Counted from the stretch's first letter, positions 45,349 to 54,997 are shown. The stretch is 64,000 bases of DNA from Obelidium mucronatum (GCA_025765595.1 JAIVFH010000024.1:248001-312000), one strand, 5' to 3'. Program-made: numbers and translations. The notes: generated by a model not told the origin, from the letters alone.

Positions 45349-45431
45349 GTTGTACAGGTGCAGTTTGACATTATTTTCATCCCACCAAAAGAGACTTCAC
45401 AAAAAAATGGCAAAAATGCGCAGTTGGTAGT

Positions 45432-45615
45432 GATGAATGGGCTTTCTCATTCTCCTTCTTTGCAGAGACGCAGATGATGAATGGGCTTTCTCATTCTCTC
45501 AGCCCTGCGGAGCAAGTTTGTTGTTTGATTCAGTGAATGGGCTTTCTTGTTCTTCCGCTTCCAAACACTTCTATGCAGATGACGAATGGGCTTTCTCACT
45601 CTCTCTGTACTGTGT
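45432..45615 (+). repeat. Dispersed 22-bp unit GATGAATGGGCTTTCTCATT, four copies
   Basis: Copies begin near 45432, 45476, 45533 and 45581. More copies are at 53809, 53853, 54101 and 54252 (plus) and, inverted, at about 47321 and 47361. Spacing is irregular and the sequence between copies differs. In one frame they read DDEWAFSFS, but no long ORF is maintained. Confidence 0.7.
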
Positions 45616-45617
45616 TT

Positions 45618-46343
45618 GAAAAGGTAGCGAACGGGCTGGCGGTGTTTGGAAAGGAGAACATCAAGCCAGAGCTGCTGCCCCACTTTGAGGGCCTTCAGCC
45701 ACTGGTCGCTTACCTCACTGGCGTTGTGGAGTCTCTGGTACATCGGGAGGCGTTTGAGATGGTGGCCAACATTACAAAGGTATGTGTTTGTTATAGTTTA
45801 GCGCTCCCCTTCTAAATGCGAAAACGAGACCAATAGGAAGTTGCAACCACATGCAATCCCAGCTTTGGGATCTTCACATCCTCGTTTCTTGTGTGCTCAA
45901 ACAGCGGGGACTTCAAGTTCCACCTGGACAGCAAAAATTCAACGTTCGGGATCAACTTCAGTGTTGTGGTGGATGAGGAAGACGCGGAACCGCCCGCAGT
46001 ATGGCCAGCACTGTACCTACCAGGTTGAAACGTGGTGATCCCAGCGGTGCATGCGGAGGCGATTGTTTCCATGTTCAAGCATGAAAAACATGGGACCAGG
46101 ATGTGGCATTCAGGGGAGCAACGATTTGTGGAGGTAGCGGCGGAGGCAGATACTAGAAAGCGGAGAATCTCGCTGATTCTGGCAGATGGAATGGGAACAG
46201 CGAGTTGGGCGGTGAAGCGCAACCAGGACAGGTTTGTGGGAAGCGCTGTGGTGGAGAAGCGGGGAGTTACCTTCAACATTAATCACAATGCCACAGATCG
46301 CAATCAGAAGATACGGGGATTGGTTTTGCAAGCTTTAGGTTGA
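45618..46343 (+). pseudogene. Copy of Element gene A, last two exons, broken
   Basis: Plus strand: VANGLAVFGKENIKPELLPH through FEMVANITK, the same intron (GTATGT...CAATAG), then the C-terminal exon to VLQALG. It differs from the intact copy by a 12-nt in-frame insertion (CSNSGD in place of a shorter segment) and by a TGA after YLPG, and it lacks exons 1-2. The insertion may be the ancestral state. Confidence 0.7.
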
Positions 46344-46622
46344 GCAATGTGCATTTATTTACTCTCCATTTATTTAAGTATTTATTAATAATAAACAGCT
46401 GTTTTCCTTATTTATACATTTTTTGTGATTTCTTCTTGAGTTTTAGGTAGCGGCTTGTGAACCAGTGGCATGCGGCTTGCACCATATAAAAAGGTACAGA
46501 GAGGCCTACAAGTCACAAGTGGCCTGCTAGCGGCAGCAGGTCGCAAGCGGCCCGTGAGCGGCTCGTGCGCGACCGGTAACGCGACTTGCGAGGTCCAGCC
46601 GGCATCCCCAATTGACACCTTC

Positions 46623-46840
46623 AATATTGTCAACCCACTGGTGGAAATCGCTGATGTTGTCCTGATCAAGCGTAAAAGTGGTTTTCAAGTTGTTGTTTGT
46701 TGTCATTTTTGTTGAAGTCAAGAAAAATTTTGAGGCGTAGTAGTTTGGGGTTGGTTGAGTTTCAACTGTTTTAAGTAGTAGAAAGTAGAAGTTGTTATAG
46801 TTGAATAAACTGGTATTAATAAGTAGTTTTAGTTGTTTGT
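46623..46840 (-). mobile_element. Copia 5' end with gag start
   Basis: Minus strand ATG near 46710: MTTNNNLKTTFTLDQDNISD then FHQWVDNIEG, the amino-terminus of copia gag, cut by Element 2. Upstream sequence to 46840 is AT-rich leader or LTR remnant, cut by another A-type end. A complete LTR cannot be recognised. Confidence 0.65.
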
Positions 46841-47190
46841 CAATTGGGGATGCGGGCCAGACCTTGCGAGTCGCAATACCAGTCGTGTTGCGAGCCGCAA
46901 ACGAGCCGCTTGCGACCTGTGTTGCGGCCTGTTGGCAGGCTGCTTGGTACCTTTTTCTGTGGGGAATGAGCCGCCGCAAGCCGCTGGCTCACAGGCCACT
47001 ACTCCCCAACCATCACTAAAACTCATCACAAAAAATGTAAAAAATAAGGAAAACAGCTGTTTATTGTTAATAAATAATTAAATAAATGGATAGTAATAAA
47101 TTCACATTGCTCAACCCAGAGTTTGCAAAACTGATTCCTGTATCTTCCGATTGCAATCTGTGGCATAGCAATTGATGTTGAAGGTAAGAG
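46841..47190 (+). repeat. Third A-type end with gene A 3' tail
   Basis: Starts CAATTGGGGATGCGGGCCAG like Element 1's left end, followed by the CCGC-type repeats to about 47020 and, from 47104, the last about 85 bp of gene A (minus). It then passes into unrelated sequence, so it is a truncated copy. The 8 bases before it (TTGTTTGT) have no matching duplication at any B-type end in the window. Confidence 0.65.
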
Positions 47191-47309
47191 AGTTGAATAA
47201 AAACAAGAAAAATACAAAGAACGTGTTTTCAGTGGCAGACTGGAGAGACATTGTGTTGGATAATACCCCAGAACTCAAGACAGCAACACCAGAGCAGCGC
47301 CACGACAGA

Positions 47310-47425
47310 GAGAACAAGAAAGCCCATTCATCATCTGTTAGTTGTGGAATGGGAGAATGAGAAAGCCCATTCATCACCACAGACTGCTCAGAGTGGTTTT
47401 GTATTTTTTGTTTAATTTTTTTTGA
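47310..47425 (-). repeat. Inverted copy of the GATGAATGGGC repeat region
   Basis: About 100 bp, including two inverse copies of the 22-bp unit and CACAGACTGCTCAGAGTGG, match in reverse the stretch 53745-53875. This shows the unit travels with longer flanks in at least this pair. Confidence 0.6.
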
Positions 47426-47550
47426 CAAGAGCGGTGGGAGAAGATAAACAAACATGGAGTTTACCACACTCTCATCCTGCAAGCAACACCTACATGAAGA
47501 AATAGATTTGCAACTTGGCATTATCGAAAAACAGTTCTGTGATATATTTG

Positions 47551-47895
47551 CACTAGAGACAAATGCTCAGTCACTTTGCTTCTTCACAGTGCAGATTGCA
47601 ACTCCAGAGAAATTAGGACTTTATGGGATTATAACGCTTTTAAGCAGAAAATTTCTTTTTAGAGATGGTTGCGGAATTTCTATTTTGATTGCCAGAAAAT
47701 TGAAAGAGGCTGTCCAAATTTAAAATCTTGGGGGATGACCAGATGCTGCTCACTCACTTCATATTTGCCTTCTTAGCTTCCATTATTTGTGCGAAATCAA
47801 TTAGAGGAAAGCTTATTCTGGTTTTCAGGTGGACAACCATGACAACAGCCGGAAAATTAACTAAGTAAAACATGATTACTCAGGTCAAAAAACCC
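47551..47895 (+). repeat. Direct repeat R, copy 1
   Basis: Shares long blocks with 50341-50793, for example TGCTCAGTCACTTTGCTTC, CTCCAGAGAAATTAGG, AAATCAATTAGAGGAAAGCT and CAGGTCAAAAAACCCTTCT. Copy 2 has extra internal sequence. A short ORF (47454-47723) overlaps copy 1 but is not kept in copy 2 and is not called. Confidence 0.7.
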
Positions 47896-48841
47896 TTCTG
47901 ATGTCTAGGGACCAATCTTGCATTGAACTTTGACATGTGCTTCCCAACATCGCTGTAAGAAAAGATGCAATCTTCTTTGTCAAAGTAGCTCGTGTAGGTT
48001 TTTGGAAAGAGCTAGTATAATAAAATAAAGCATTATTAGAAGAAATAACTTGAAGTGATACTAAAATAAAAACTTACTCAGTATTTCCAAAGTTGGGGAA
48101 TTCCTTTGACAGGGTTGCAGCAGCAAGAGTTTTGGTCATTGGTGGCTCTCGATCCTGCGTCAGGTAAGAAAAGCAGATATCAACTTCTTTCACTTGACTA
48201 ATGAACTTGTCTTGGGTGCCGGTGCGTCCTTTGGCTTTGGCAACAACTTCAGCAACAGACGTGGGGACTTGGCAGCGTTGCTTGGAAGAGATAGAACCTG
48301 GCTTTTCAAACCCTGATGTCACTGGAGAGTTAACCAACGGAGAAGATGCAAATGGATCAAAGATGGTTCCTAAATGAACACCAAAAATACTTAGAGAGCT
48401 GTTTAAACAAAATGGTAACCTACCAGAATCAGTATAGGCAACATCAAAGTACTCTGGGCTTTGTGGATTAAAAACAATGTCCACCAAAACCTTTGGCAGC
48501 AGCCAAAGCATCAGCAAGCAAAACTTATAATGTATTTGATTGTTAAAAATGCACAATAAAAACGACACCATCTTTTTCACCTCTGGTTCTTCTTCTTCAT
48601 CTCTTCTCAAAAGGTCGATGGCACGTCGCTTCTTTTTGGGATGAGCCTGCACTTCTTTTTCTAAACCAATTGGATCATCAGATCCCAAGAGTGGAAATGA
48701 AATTTTAGACTTGATAGCTCTTCTACGCTTGTTTTCTGCAGCAGAGCCTGGAAGCTGGCTGATAGGAGGAATACTCCTGCTGACACCAATGCCACCAAGA
48801 TTGCCAAGAAGGCTACTGCTCGTGCCGCAAGACAACAACAT
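47880..48841 (-). CDS. Unknown gene in the repeat nest, about four to five exons
   Basis: Not recognised. ATG 48841 (MLLSCGTSSSLLGNLGGIGV), a basic stretch (HPKKKRRAIDLLRRDEEEEPE, NLS-like), an intron, PQSPEYFDVAYTDSG, an intron, then IFDPFASSPLVNSPVTSGF, VAEVVAKAKGRTGTQDKFIS, PPMTKTLAAATLSKEFPNFG, and a last exon LFPKTYTSYFDKEDCIFSYS with DVGKHMSKFNARLV, ending FLT with TGA at 47880 inside repeat R. Splice sites fit (for example before TIFDPF). The product would be a soluble nuclear-type protein of about 220-250 residues. It may be an element cargo gene or a captured host gene; I cannot tell. Confidence 0.45.
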
Positions 48842-48909
48842 GGTACTTGTTGTTTGAAACTTTTCTAGCTAAAAGATTAAAAAATAATAAAAAGGGTTAG
48901 ATTATTAGA

Positions 48910-49158
48910 ACATTAAAGGGCTGTAATTGTGCTCCTAATCGCGCTCCAAATTGGCTCATAATAGCGCTCCTAATAGCACTCCTAATCGCGCTCCGAATCG
49001 TTTCCTAATCGCGCTCCAAATCGTGCTCCGAATAGTTTCCTAATCGCGCTCCGAATTGGCTCCTAATTGTGCTCCAAATTGGATCGCGAATCGGATCGCA
49101 AATCGGATCGCAAATCGGATCGCGAATCGGATCGCGAATCGGATCGCGAATCGGAGCC
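48910..49158. repeat. Striped CTCCTAATCGCG region with 12-bp minisatellite
   Basis: From 48930 short units (GCTCCTAATCGCGCTCC, GCTCCGAATCG) recur with small changes, similar to type C arms. From 49081 to 49158 a 12-bp unit GGATCGCGAATC or GGATCGCAAATC repeats about six times in perfect register. The minus translation is a meaningless RSDS repeat. Confidence 0.8.
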
Positions 49159-49269
49159 AAATATCGCATCACAGCAAAATGAATAAGACTCACCATATAT
49201 GTATTTTGCCAGCGCCGTTATGTGTTCCTCATCATTTTCGGAACGATTTCCATCTATACACGATCCCAC

Positions 49270-49711
49270 TGAAGCAGAGGTCCTCCAGTGCTGTTAAATC
49301 CTGGTTTGTGTCTTTGATCCACTTGTACACTTCTGGCTGGGATTTGTTATTCAGCCCAGGGATGTGGACTGTACATTTGGTTTTATCCAAAAACACTAGC
49401 TTCAATGTGTTGTTGGAGTTGATGTATCTGTTGTGGTTGGGAGTGGTGTGTCAGCGATCACCTGTCAAACACAAACAAATAAACCCAAACCTCAACATCT
49501 TTTCCAGTGCCTCAGTGGCCTCCTCTACAAGCTCTTTAGGAGACCCTTTGGTTTCCAATACTCTTTGGTGCAGGTCAGGACAGAGCTCTTTGGTGACTTC
49601 TCGCAGATCACTCCACAAGATGAAGATGGTCTTCTTGTCTAAGAACTGGATAGGGTTGTTGCTGACTCTGAGGAATGGCAGTGTACCTGGCAGTGGTGGT
49701 GGTGATAGCAT
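49270..49711 (-). CDS. Unknown element gene X, paired with the KDZ-type transposase
   Basis: Minus exons: MLSPPPLPGTLPFLRVSNNP, DKKTIFILWSDLREVTKELC, SPKELVEEATEALEKML, an intron, then KLVFLDKTKCTVHIPGLNN and SQPEVYKWIKDTNQDLTALE toward the end at about 49270. Unrecognised family; soluble. It starts head-to-head with the transposase, the two starts only about 25 bp apart. Its C-terminal part is duplicated at 19269-19366, next to the OTU-nuclease gene, which marks it as a mobile-element protein. Confidence 0.5.
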
Positions 49712-50340
49712 GTGGAAAAAACTTTGCCGAAAAAAATGAAAATCCCTGCCTCACATGTCAAGATGGGAGCTCAGCTGGCAGAACAGTTCCCAGCCTTCCA
49801 AGCTGAGTTTTCAATCTACGGCAGTTTTGAAAAGACTTACAACAAGACACTCCGTTTGCAGGATTTCATTCAGCTTATTGCTACTTCTTTTGGCGTTCCC
49901 ATCCTGGCAGCCAAACAAACAGCAGAGGCTGTGTTTGATTCAAGAATTCACGAAACAATTAATGTACCTATTCTCCTGTCAGCTCCATTTACATATTGCA
50001 TCAAGTGTCAGAGCCATCTAAAGATTGGGAGATGGCAAGAAGTCACAATCTTGGATGCAGATTCAGCTAAATTGGGTCTTCTGTACAAATCCAGCTGTGT
50101 GAATTTGAGCTGCAGTATTCAGTTGTATGATGTTGATTCATGTCAGAGATTACCAATGGAAACAGCACCATAGAACACTACCCAATAATACAATCAGAAA
50201 GCAAAAAGTCGTTGGAATCAATTCTATCGGAGCACCACAAATCAGTCGCCATTAGGAGAGTTTGCGACAGACTGTTCCGCTATTTAGATGCAAAATGTAT
50301 ACTCTGCAGAATGCATACCATTCTGCATTTCCTTCTGTTT

Positions 50341-50793
50341 CACTAGAGACATACGCTCAGTCGCTTTGCTTCTTCGCAGTGCAGGATGCGACTCCAGAGA
50401 AATTAGGGCTTTAAGGGATTGCAACACTTGTAAGCAGAAAATTTTTTTTTAGGGGTGTTTGAAAGAAGTCAGAATTTTTATTTTTATTGCCAGAAAATTA
50501 AAAGAGGCTGTCTTCTTTGTTTCAAAATTTTAAATCTTGGGGATAACCAGAAGACGTCGAACAAGCCAAAAGCAGACAGATTCTCATCATGAGTCTGCCT
50601 ACAATCCTTTTAATCTGGCCTTGAGCCACTGCTTATTTTGCCATCTTCAAGAGCTTCCATTATTTGTGTTAGTTGATGAAATCAATTAGAGGAAAGCTTA
50701 TTCTCCTTTTCAGATGGACAAGCATGACATGACAGCAGCTATAAAATTAAATAAGTAAAACATGATTGCTCAGGTCAAAAAACCCTTCTTGAG
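50341..50793 (+). repeat. Direct repeat R, copy 2
   Basis: See 47551-47895. This copy has about 100 extra bases (AGCCAAAAGCAGACAGATTC region) and merges at its right end with the inverted repeat D copy. Confidence 0.7.
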
Positions 50794-51036
50794 ACTTTTG
50801 TGTTGTCTGGAGTTACTTTGGTTTCCAAGTCAATTTTCCTTTAATTGCCGGGAAGCAACAGCTTGAAACATGTCCAATTTCTAAAAATAGAACTATTAAA
50901 AACCCCCTTCTTAACCCTCAAACCATTTGAACAAAGTAGGAACATCTTTTCTATAAATAGAACTACAAGGAATTGGCCTCCAACCCCCTCAAACTCCCCC
51001 TTAACATGACAGGTTGACAAGCAACCTGCAATCTGA
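50735..51036 (-). repeat. Dispersed repeat D, inverted copy inside the KDZ gene
   Basis: In reverse it reads GCAGGTTGCTTGTCAACCTG, TCATGTTAAGGGGGAGTTTG and so on, matching 55923-56222 over about 300 bp with scattered differences. No ORF. It interrupts the transposase. Confidence 0.8.
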
Positions 51037-52183
51037 TACTGAGCAGTATTCAGGGATTCCCTCAGCTGCATCATCATCTATTTTCAAGTGGGCTTATTAC
51101 TTGTACCAGATGCTCCTATTGCAAGAGTACATTCAGGATCCTGCTGTTTCAGAGGCGCTTCAAGCAAGCAATCAAGTGTCTGATAATGTAGAAGATTTGC
51201 GGTTGGCAATGAAGGAATATGTGGAGTGGATGAATGCGCACTTTGCAGTAAAATGGAAGCATTCATGTGGAGAATGTCATTGTTGATAGCAAAGGCTAGG
51301 AGTATAGTGCGGCTGTGATGGATGGAAAAGTGATGGGGCACCTGCTGTGCAGAGTGATTGGATGCAATTTGGACATCATTGGGATCAATACAAAATTCTG
51401 TATCAATCATGCAGGATCGAAGGGGAAATGCATCATTTCAGGATGTGCGAATCAAAAACAAGGACGTGAGAACTCTTTTGATTACCAACCGCTGTCGTGC
51501 AAGGAAGCAGAACATATGGAGGCCGTGCGAAAATTCTTCTCAGAACCATCAACAACAAGTGAGAAAGCTGCAAAGAAGTATGGAGGAAAGACACGAGTGT
51601 CAGTTGGGCATGTGAAGGATGATGAAAGGAATTATGAGGAGTTTGGGTTCTGTTACAGCCCATTTGACAGATTCCTGCCAGGGGTGTTCCTGGTTGTGTG
51701 GAGCTGTGGGCACATTATGGACATTGGGAAGATGTACTTGTTTGAGTCCAACAAGTTTATCACAGGATTTCTTTGTCAAACATTCATGAGGCTCGATGAG
51801 TATCCTACATTCATGTTTTATGACAAAGCATGTGTTTTTGTCAGGACTTTGAAAAACGGCGCTCAGCAAAACAAGCTGCTCCATAAGTAAGGATGTATTT
51901 GCTGTGATAGAATCTAACTTCTGTGCTTAGGATGCTATACCAAAAAATCATCTGGGTTGTTGACAGATTCCACTTCAGAAACCATAGTCGTCAAGACAGA
52001 TTCTGCATGGAAAATTGTGACGCTGGTCTTTTGCTAGGCTATACCAAGGAAACAAGCCTTTATTCAACACATCAGCAGCAGAACAGTGTGCTGGATGGTT
52101 TGAAAAAATGGGACACATTTTGCAATATTTGGACCCTCTTCAGGCAGACTTTTTTTGTTCAGCATGGTGGACATGAGAAATGA

Positions 52184-52389
52184 GCAACTTAGCAAATGTT
52201 AGTAGCCAGAGGGTTATTTTTAAAAATTGATAAATTTTTATGATTAATTTTAACTATAATTCCATAAAATTCTGAAATTTTAATTTTGTATTTTTGCAAT
52301 TTTTTTGAACTTTTTCAGATGGTTTGTAATTTTTGGGAATTTTTTTTTAGAGTGTTTTGCAGTTGACAGTTATTTTCATAGGATGTTAA
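52184..52389. other. AT-rich spacer, nothing recognised
   Basis: Sequence after the transposase stop, very rich in T/A with ATTTTTAATTTT-type runs. No ORF, repeat end or RNA gene. Confidence 0.5.
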
Positions 52390-52672
52390 TCCTAGTCGGT
52401 CGTCCTAATCGGACTGAGTAGCTCCTAATAGGACAATGCTCAAATTGCAGGAAAAAGTTGTTTCCTCCTAATGAGAAGTGATTAGGACTCCATTAGGAGG
52501 CGGCTAGGAGCGCCAATAGCCCTATTGGCCATTCCGAACTGACCCCGATTCGGGGTTGCTCCTATTCGGAGCCGAATCAAACCCTAGTTGAGCTCTGAAT
52601 CGTTTCCCGAATCGGAGTCCGAATCGGAGTCTGAATTGCACGTGGCGCTCGCTATAGTACGTGTTGACGAGC
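52390..52672 (-). repeat. Second type C arm-like element
   Basis: Right end reads GTGGCGCTCGCTATAGTACGTG, the reverse of the 44828 left end, with the same striped CCTAATAGGA/CGAATCGGAG units inward. The left end and a duplication are not clear, so it may be half of a type C element. It abuts a truncated A-type end. Confidence 0.65.
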
Positions 52673-53096
52673 CGCAAACAAGCCGCTTGGGACCTGTGCC
52701 ATGGCCTGTGAGCAGGCCGCTCTGTATCTTTTTATGTGGGAACGAGCCACAAGCCACTGGTTCACAGGCCGCTACCCCCCAACCATCACTAAAACTCAAG
52801 AATAAGTCACAAAAAATGTATAAAATAAGGAAAATAGCTGTTTATTATTAATAAATAATTAAATAAATGGATAGTAAATAAATGCACAATGCTCAACCCA
52901 AAGCTTGCAAAACTGATTCCCGTATCTTCCGATTGCAATCTGTGGCATTGCGATTGATGCTGAAGGTAACCCCCCACGTCTCCACCACAGCGCTTTCTGC
53001 AAACTTTCCTGGTTATTCTTAACTGCCCCACTGCCCAACTCGCTGTTCCCATTCCATCTGCCAGAATCAGCCGGATTCTCCGCTTTCTAGTATCTG
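52673..53096 (+). repeat. Fourth A-type end (5' truncated) with gene A 3' tail
   Basis: CCGC-type repeats from GACGAGCCGCAAACAAGCCG to about 52790, then from 52890 to 53096 the reverse of the gene A last exon (GDGMGTASWAV-type region to QALG, with changes and a lost frame). Lacks the outermost CAATTGGGG. Confidence 0.65.
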
Positions 53097-53804
53097 TTGC
53101 AAAAAGGCTCAAAGTAAAACAAGGAAACAAGAAGATGGAAAGGATGAAGCAGGCAAAAGTGGGATCAAAGAGAAAGTGATATCCCAAGTACAGAAGCGCA
53201 TGCAATAAAGGAAAACCCTCTGACAGAATTAAGGGATTTTTTCTTGCCAATACATTGGACCTACAGCGTTGTGTTGACTGTGACTGGCTGCTTTGCCCCA
53301 CCAGGCTGAACGCAAACCTATTAAAACTGAATTAGAAAGAAGACACGCATTCTGGACTGCAACAAACAAGAAAAATAAAAACAAACAACCAACATGACCT
53401 TCATAGATATAGCAAGAGCTGCAGTTGGGCTGGCCAACGAGTTGCAGAAGATTGGTGCAGGATTTTGTAAGGAAAGAAAAGAAAAAAACAAAGGAAAAGA
53501 GGAAAATTAAAACTGTCTACACAATCAATTAGAAAGGTAGTAAACGTTGTTTTTACAACTTGAACGCTTTGGAAACCACTGTCTTTTCATATTCCCTGAC
53601 TGGAATTGTAAAAACCAATTCATAAAATCACAGAAGACCAAACTAAACATATAAACCATAACTGCCTTTTAAAATAACAAGCTGCAAAGATCTTTCTTGA
53701 TGAAGTTGTTGCCTGCTGGATGAGAGTGTTGTTTGTTTTTCATTTCCCACCGCTCCTGTCAAAAAAAATTAAACAAAAAATACAAAACCACTCTGAGCAG
53801 TCTG
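53097..53804. other. No confident gene; one 38-codon ORF
   Basis: 700 bp without a recognised feature. A short ORF at 53395 (MTFIDIARAAVGLANELQKI) is followed by Lys/Glu-rich low complexity and is too short to call. Confidence 0.4.
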
Positions 53805-53808
53805 TGGT

Positions 53809-54275
53809 GATGAATGGGCTTTCTCATTCTCCCATTCCACAATCAACCAGATGATGAATGGGCTTTCTCATTCTCTCTGTTGTGGGGCTGCTCTGGTCTT
53901 GGTGTTTTCAGCCTTGGGGTATCCACACAATGTCCTACCTGCCTGCCACTGAAAACACGCATATTTATATTTTCCTTATTTTTATTCAACTTTCTCTGTA
54001 TGGAATCTGGTGTTAAATTGATGTATTTTGTACCAGTGGTTTGCCGCATTACTTCAGCCACCTCTATTAAAACAGATGCTCAAAATGATGAAAATCAGAT
54101 GATGAAAGGGCTTTCGCTTTCTCTCTGGCTTCTTGTCTGCTGTTCTGTCTGCATGCTGCCGCTATGCCACACACACTCTCTCTCTCTCCTAAATACATCA
54201 ATGCATCAGTTACATAAAAAGACAATGCTTGAATTGCAGATAAAAAGCAGATGATGAAAGAAGGGCTTTCTCTTT
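53809..54275 (+). repeat. GATGAATGGGCTTTCTC repeat region
   Basis: Four copies of the 22-bp unit (53809, 53853, and the diverged GATGATGAAAGGGCTTTC at 54101 and GATGATGAAAGAAGGGC at 54252) in otherwise non-repetitive sequence. Confidence 0.65.
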
Positions 54276-54367
54276 CTCTTTGCTTTTTGTGCTGTTGTCC
54301 CAGTAAGACCTGCCGCTCCAATTTGCTGGAGTATTAATTCAATTCCATTTCTATTTTTTGAATGACA

Positions 54368-54659
54368 GATGGGAGCGTTGCAAAGCAAGTCCCACTATTC
54401 AAGCACAGTTCATTTGTGTTAAATTCAATGGAGCAAAGGTCTGGCTATGGGGACTACCAGTTGCGTTGCAAGCCAATTCCGGCAGCTTCATCCAAGTGTT
54501 CCACCACCTACACTTCTACAAGGCTGGGCAAAGCGGCCATCAGCCCAAGCCAGAGCGTACACAGTGGTTTGGGCCTTTGCAAACAACTAACATGTCAAGA
54601 ATGCGTATTGGCAGGAGCCGCTTCAGGAAGGAAGCGCAAGCAAGAAGGCAAAGCGCTGA
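54368..54659 (+). pseudogene. Element gene H, copy 2
   Basis: Plus strand, in shifting frames: ANSGSFIQVFHHLHFYKAGQ and further, ending GSASKKAKR with TGA at 54657. DNA similarity to 42815-43480 (inverted) continues from the coding part into the B-type end, about 600 bp in all. Confidence 0.5.
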
Positions 54660-54997
54660 TTGGGGGTATTTTTTATTTATTGTTTCTTCAATATTTTGTT
54701 ATTTTTGACTTCGCGCATCCTTGTTGGTACTTTGGATTTTGTTTATTACGTTAAATACATATGTTATGGTTTTAAAACTTTTCTGCTCATTGTTTCTTAC
54801 CTTTTTTGAAATCAAGTAAGGACTAGCTTTCAACTGGCTCTCCACTGGCTGTCAACTGGCTTGCGGCCTGTGAACTAACTGCGACGCGGCTAGCTTTCCA
54901 CTGGTTAGTGGCTAGCACGCGGGTTGCCCACAGGTTGCGAGCAGCCTGCTAAGCGGCCCGTTAGCGGCTTGCGAGGTCCGGCTCGCTATGGGGACAC
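54660..54997 (-). repeat. B-type terminal region, third copy
   Basis: Reverse complement begins GTGTCCCCATAGCGAGCCGG, then ACCTCGCAAGCCGCTAACGG, and follows Element 2's left arm through the GAAATCAAGTAAGGACTAGC region. The next 8 bases outside are CTAATGAA, with no partner found. Confidence 0.7.

Larger units (their letters stand above)
42815..46614. mobile_element. Element 2: related 3.8-kb DNA element, inverted relative to Element 1
   Basis: Inserted in copia gag. ACACCTTT precedes (42807-42814) and ACACCTTC follows (46615-46622), a 7-of-8 duplication. The left end is B-type (GTGTCCCCATAGCCAGCCGG), the right end A-type (reverse CAATTGGGGATGCC). Contents from left: gene H (minus), a pogo/Tc5-type transposase fragment (plus), remains of genes D and C (minus), a 521-bp inserted element with its own duplication, a run of GATGAATGGGCTTTCTC units, and the last two exons of gene A (plus). 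The JmjC gene and the 5' half of gene A are absent, so it is a deleted, dead copy. Confidence 0.78.
49736..52183 (+). pseudogene. KDZ-type (Kyakuja/Dileera/Zisupton) transposase with Cys clusters, broken
   Basis: ATG 49736 (MKIPASHVKMGAQLAEQFP). Segment 1 has a CxC5-like cluster: YCIKCQSHLKI...SCVNLSC. After an inserted repeat D copy (about 50735-51036), segment 2 (51040-51890) has WKHSCGEC, a frameshift and TAG, then VMDGKVMGHLLC, GCNLDIIGINTKFCINHAG and CIISGCANQ (CxC6-like), followed by PTFMFYDKACVF. An intron (GTAAGG...CTTAG) leads to IIWVVDRFHFRNHSRQDRFC. DKAC and VDRFH...H...C match the DIAC/DRFH catalytic signature of KDZ transposases. The C-terminus stops at 52183 and is short. Frameshift, nonsense and insertion make it inactive. 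KDZ elements typically produce 8-bp duplications, as seen for the other elements here. Confidence 0.7.

Noticed and set aside
49056..49739. Plus-strand 227-aa ORF with repeated NRIANRIA
   Set aside because: The repeat is a 12-bp minisatellite and the rest is antisense to gene X exons.
44828..52672. A 7.8-kb composite element bounded by two type C ends
   Set aside because: The left end already pairs with 45348 through a perfect GTTGTACA duplication; the right end has no matching flank.
46841..54997. 46841 (A end) and 54997 (B end) as the two ends of one 8.2-kb element
   Set aside because: The neighbouring 8 bases (TTGTTTGT and CTAATGAA) do not match, so pairing cannot be supported.
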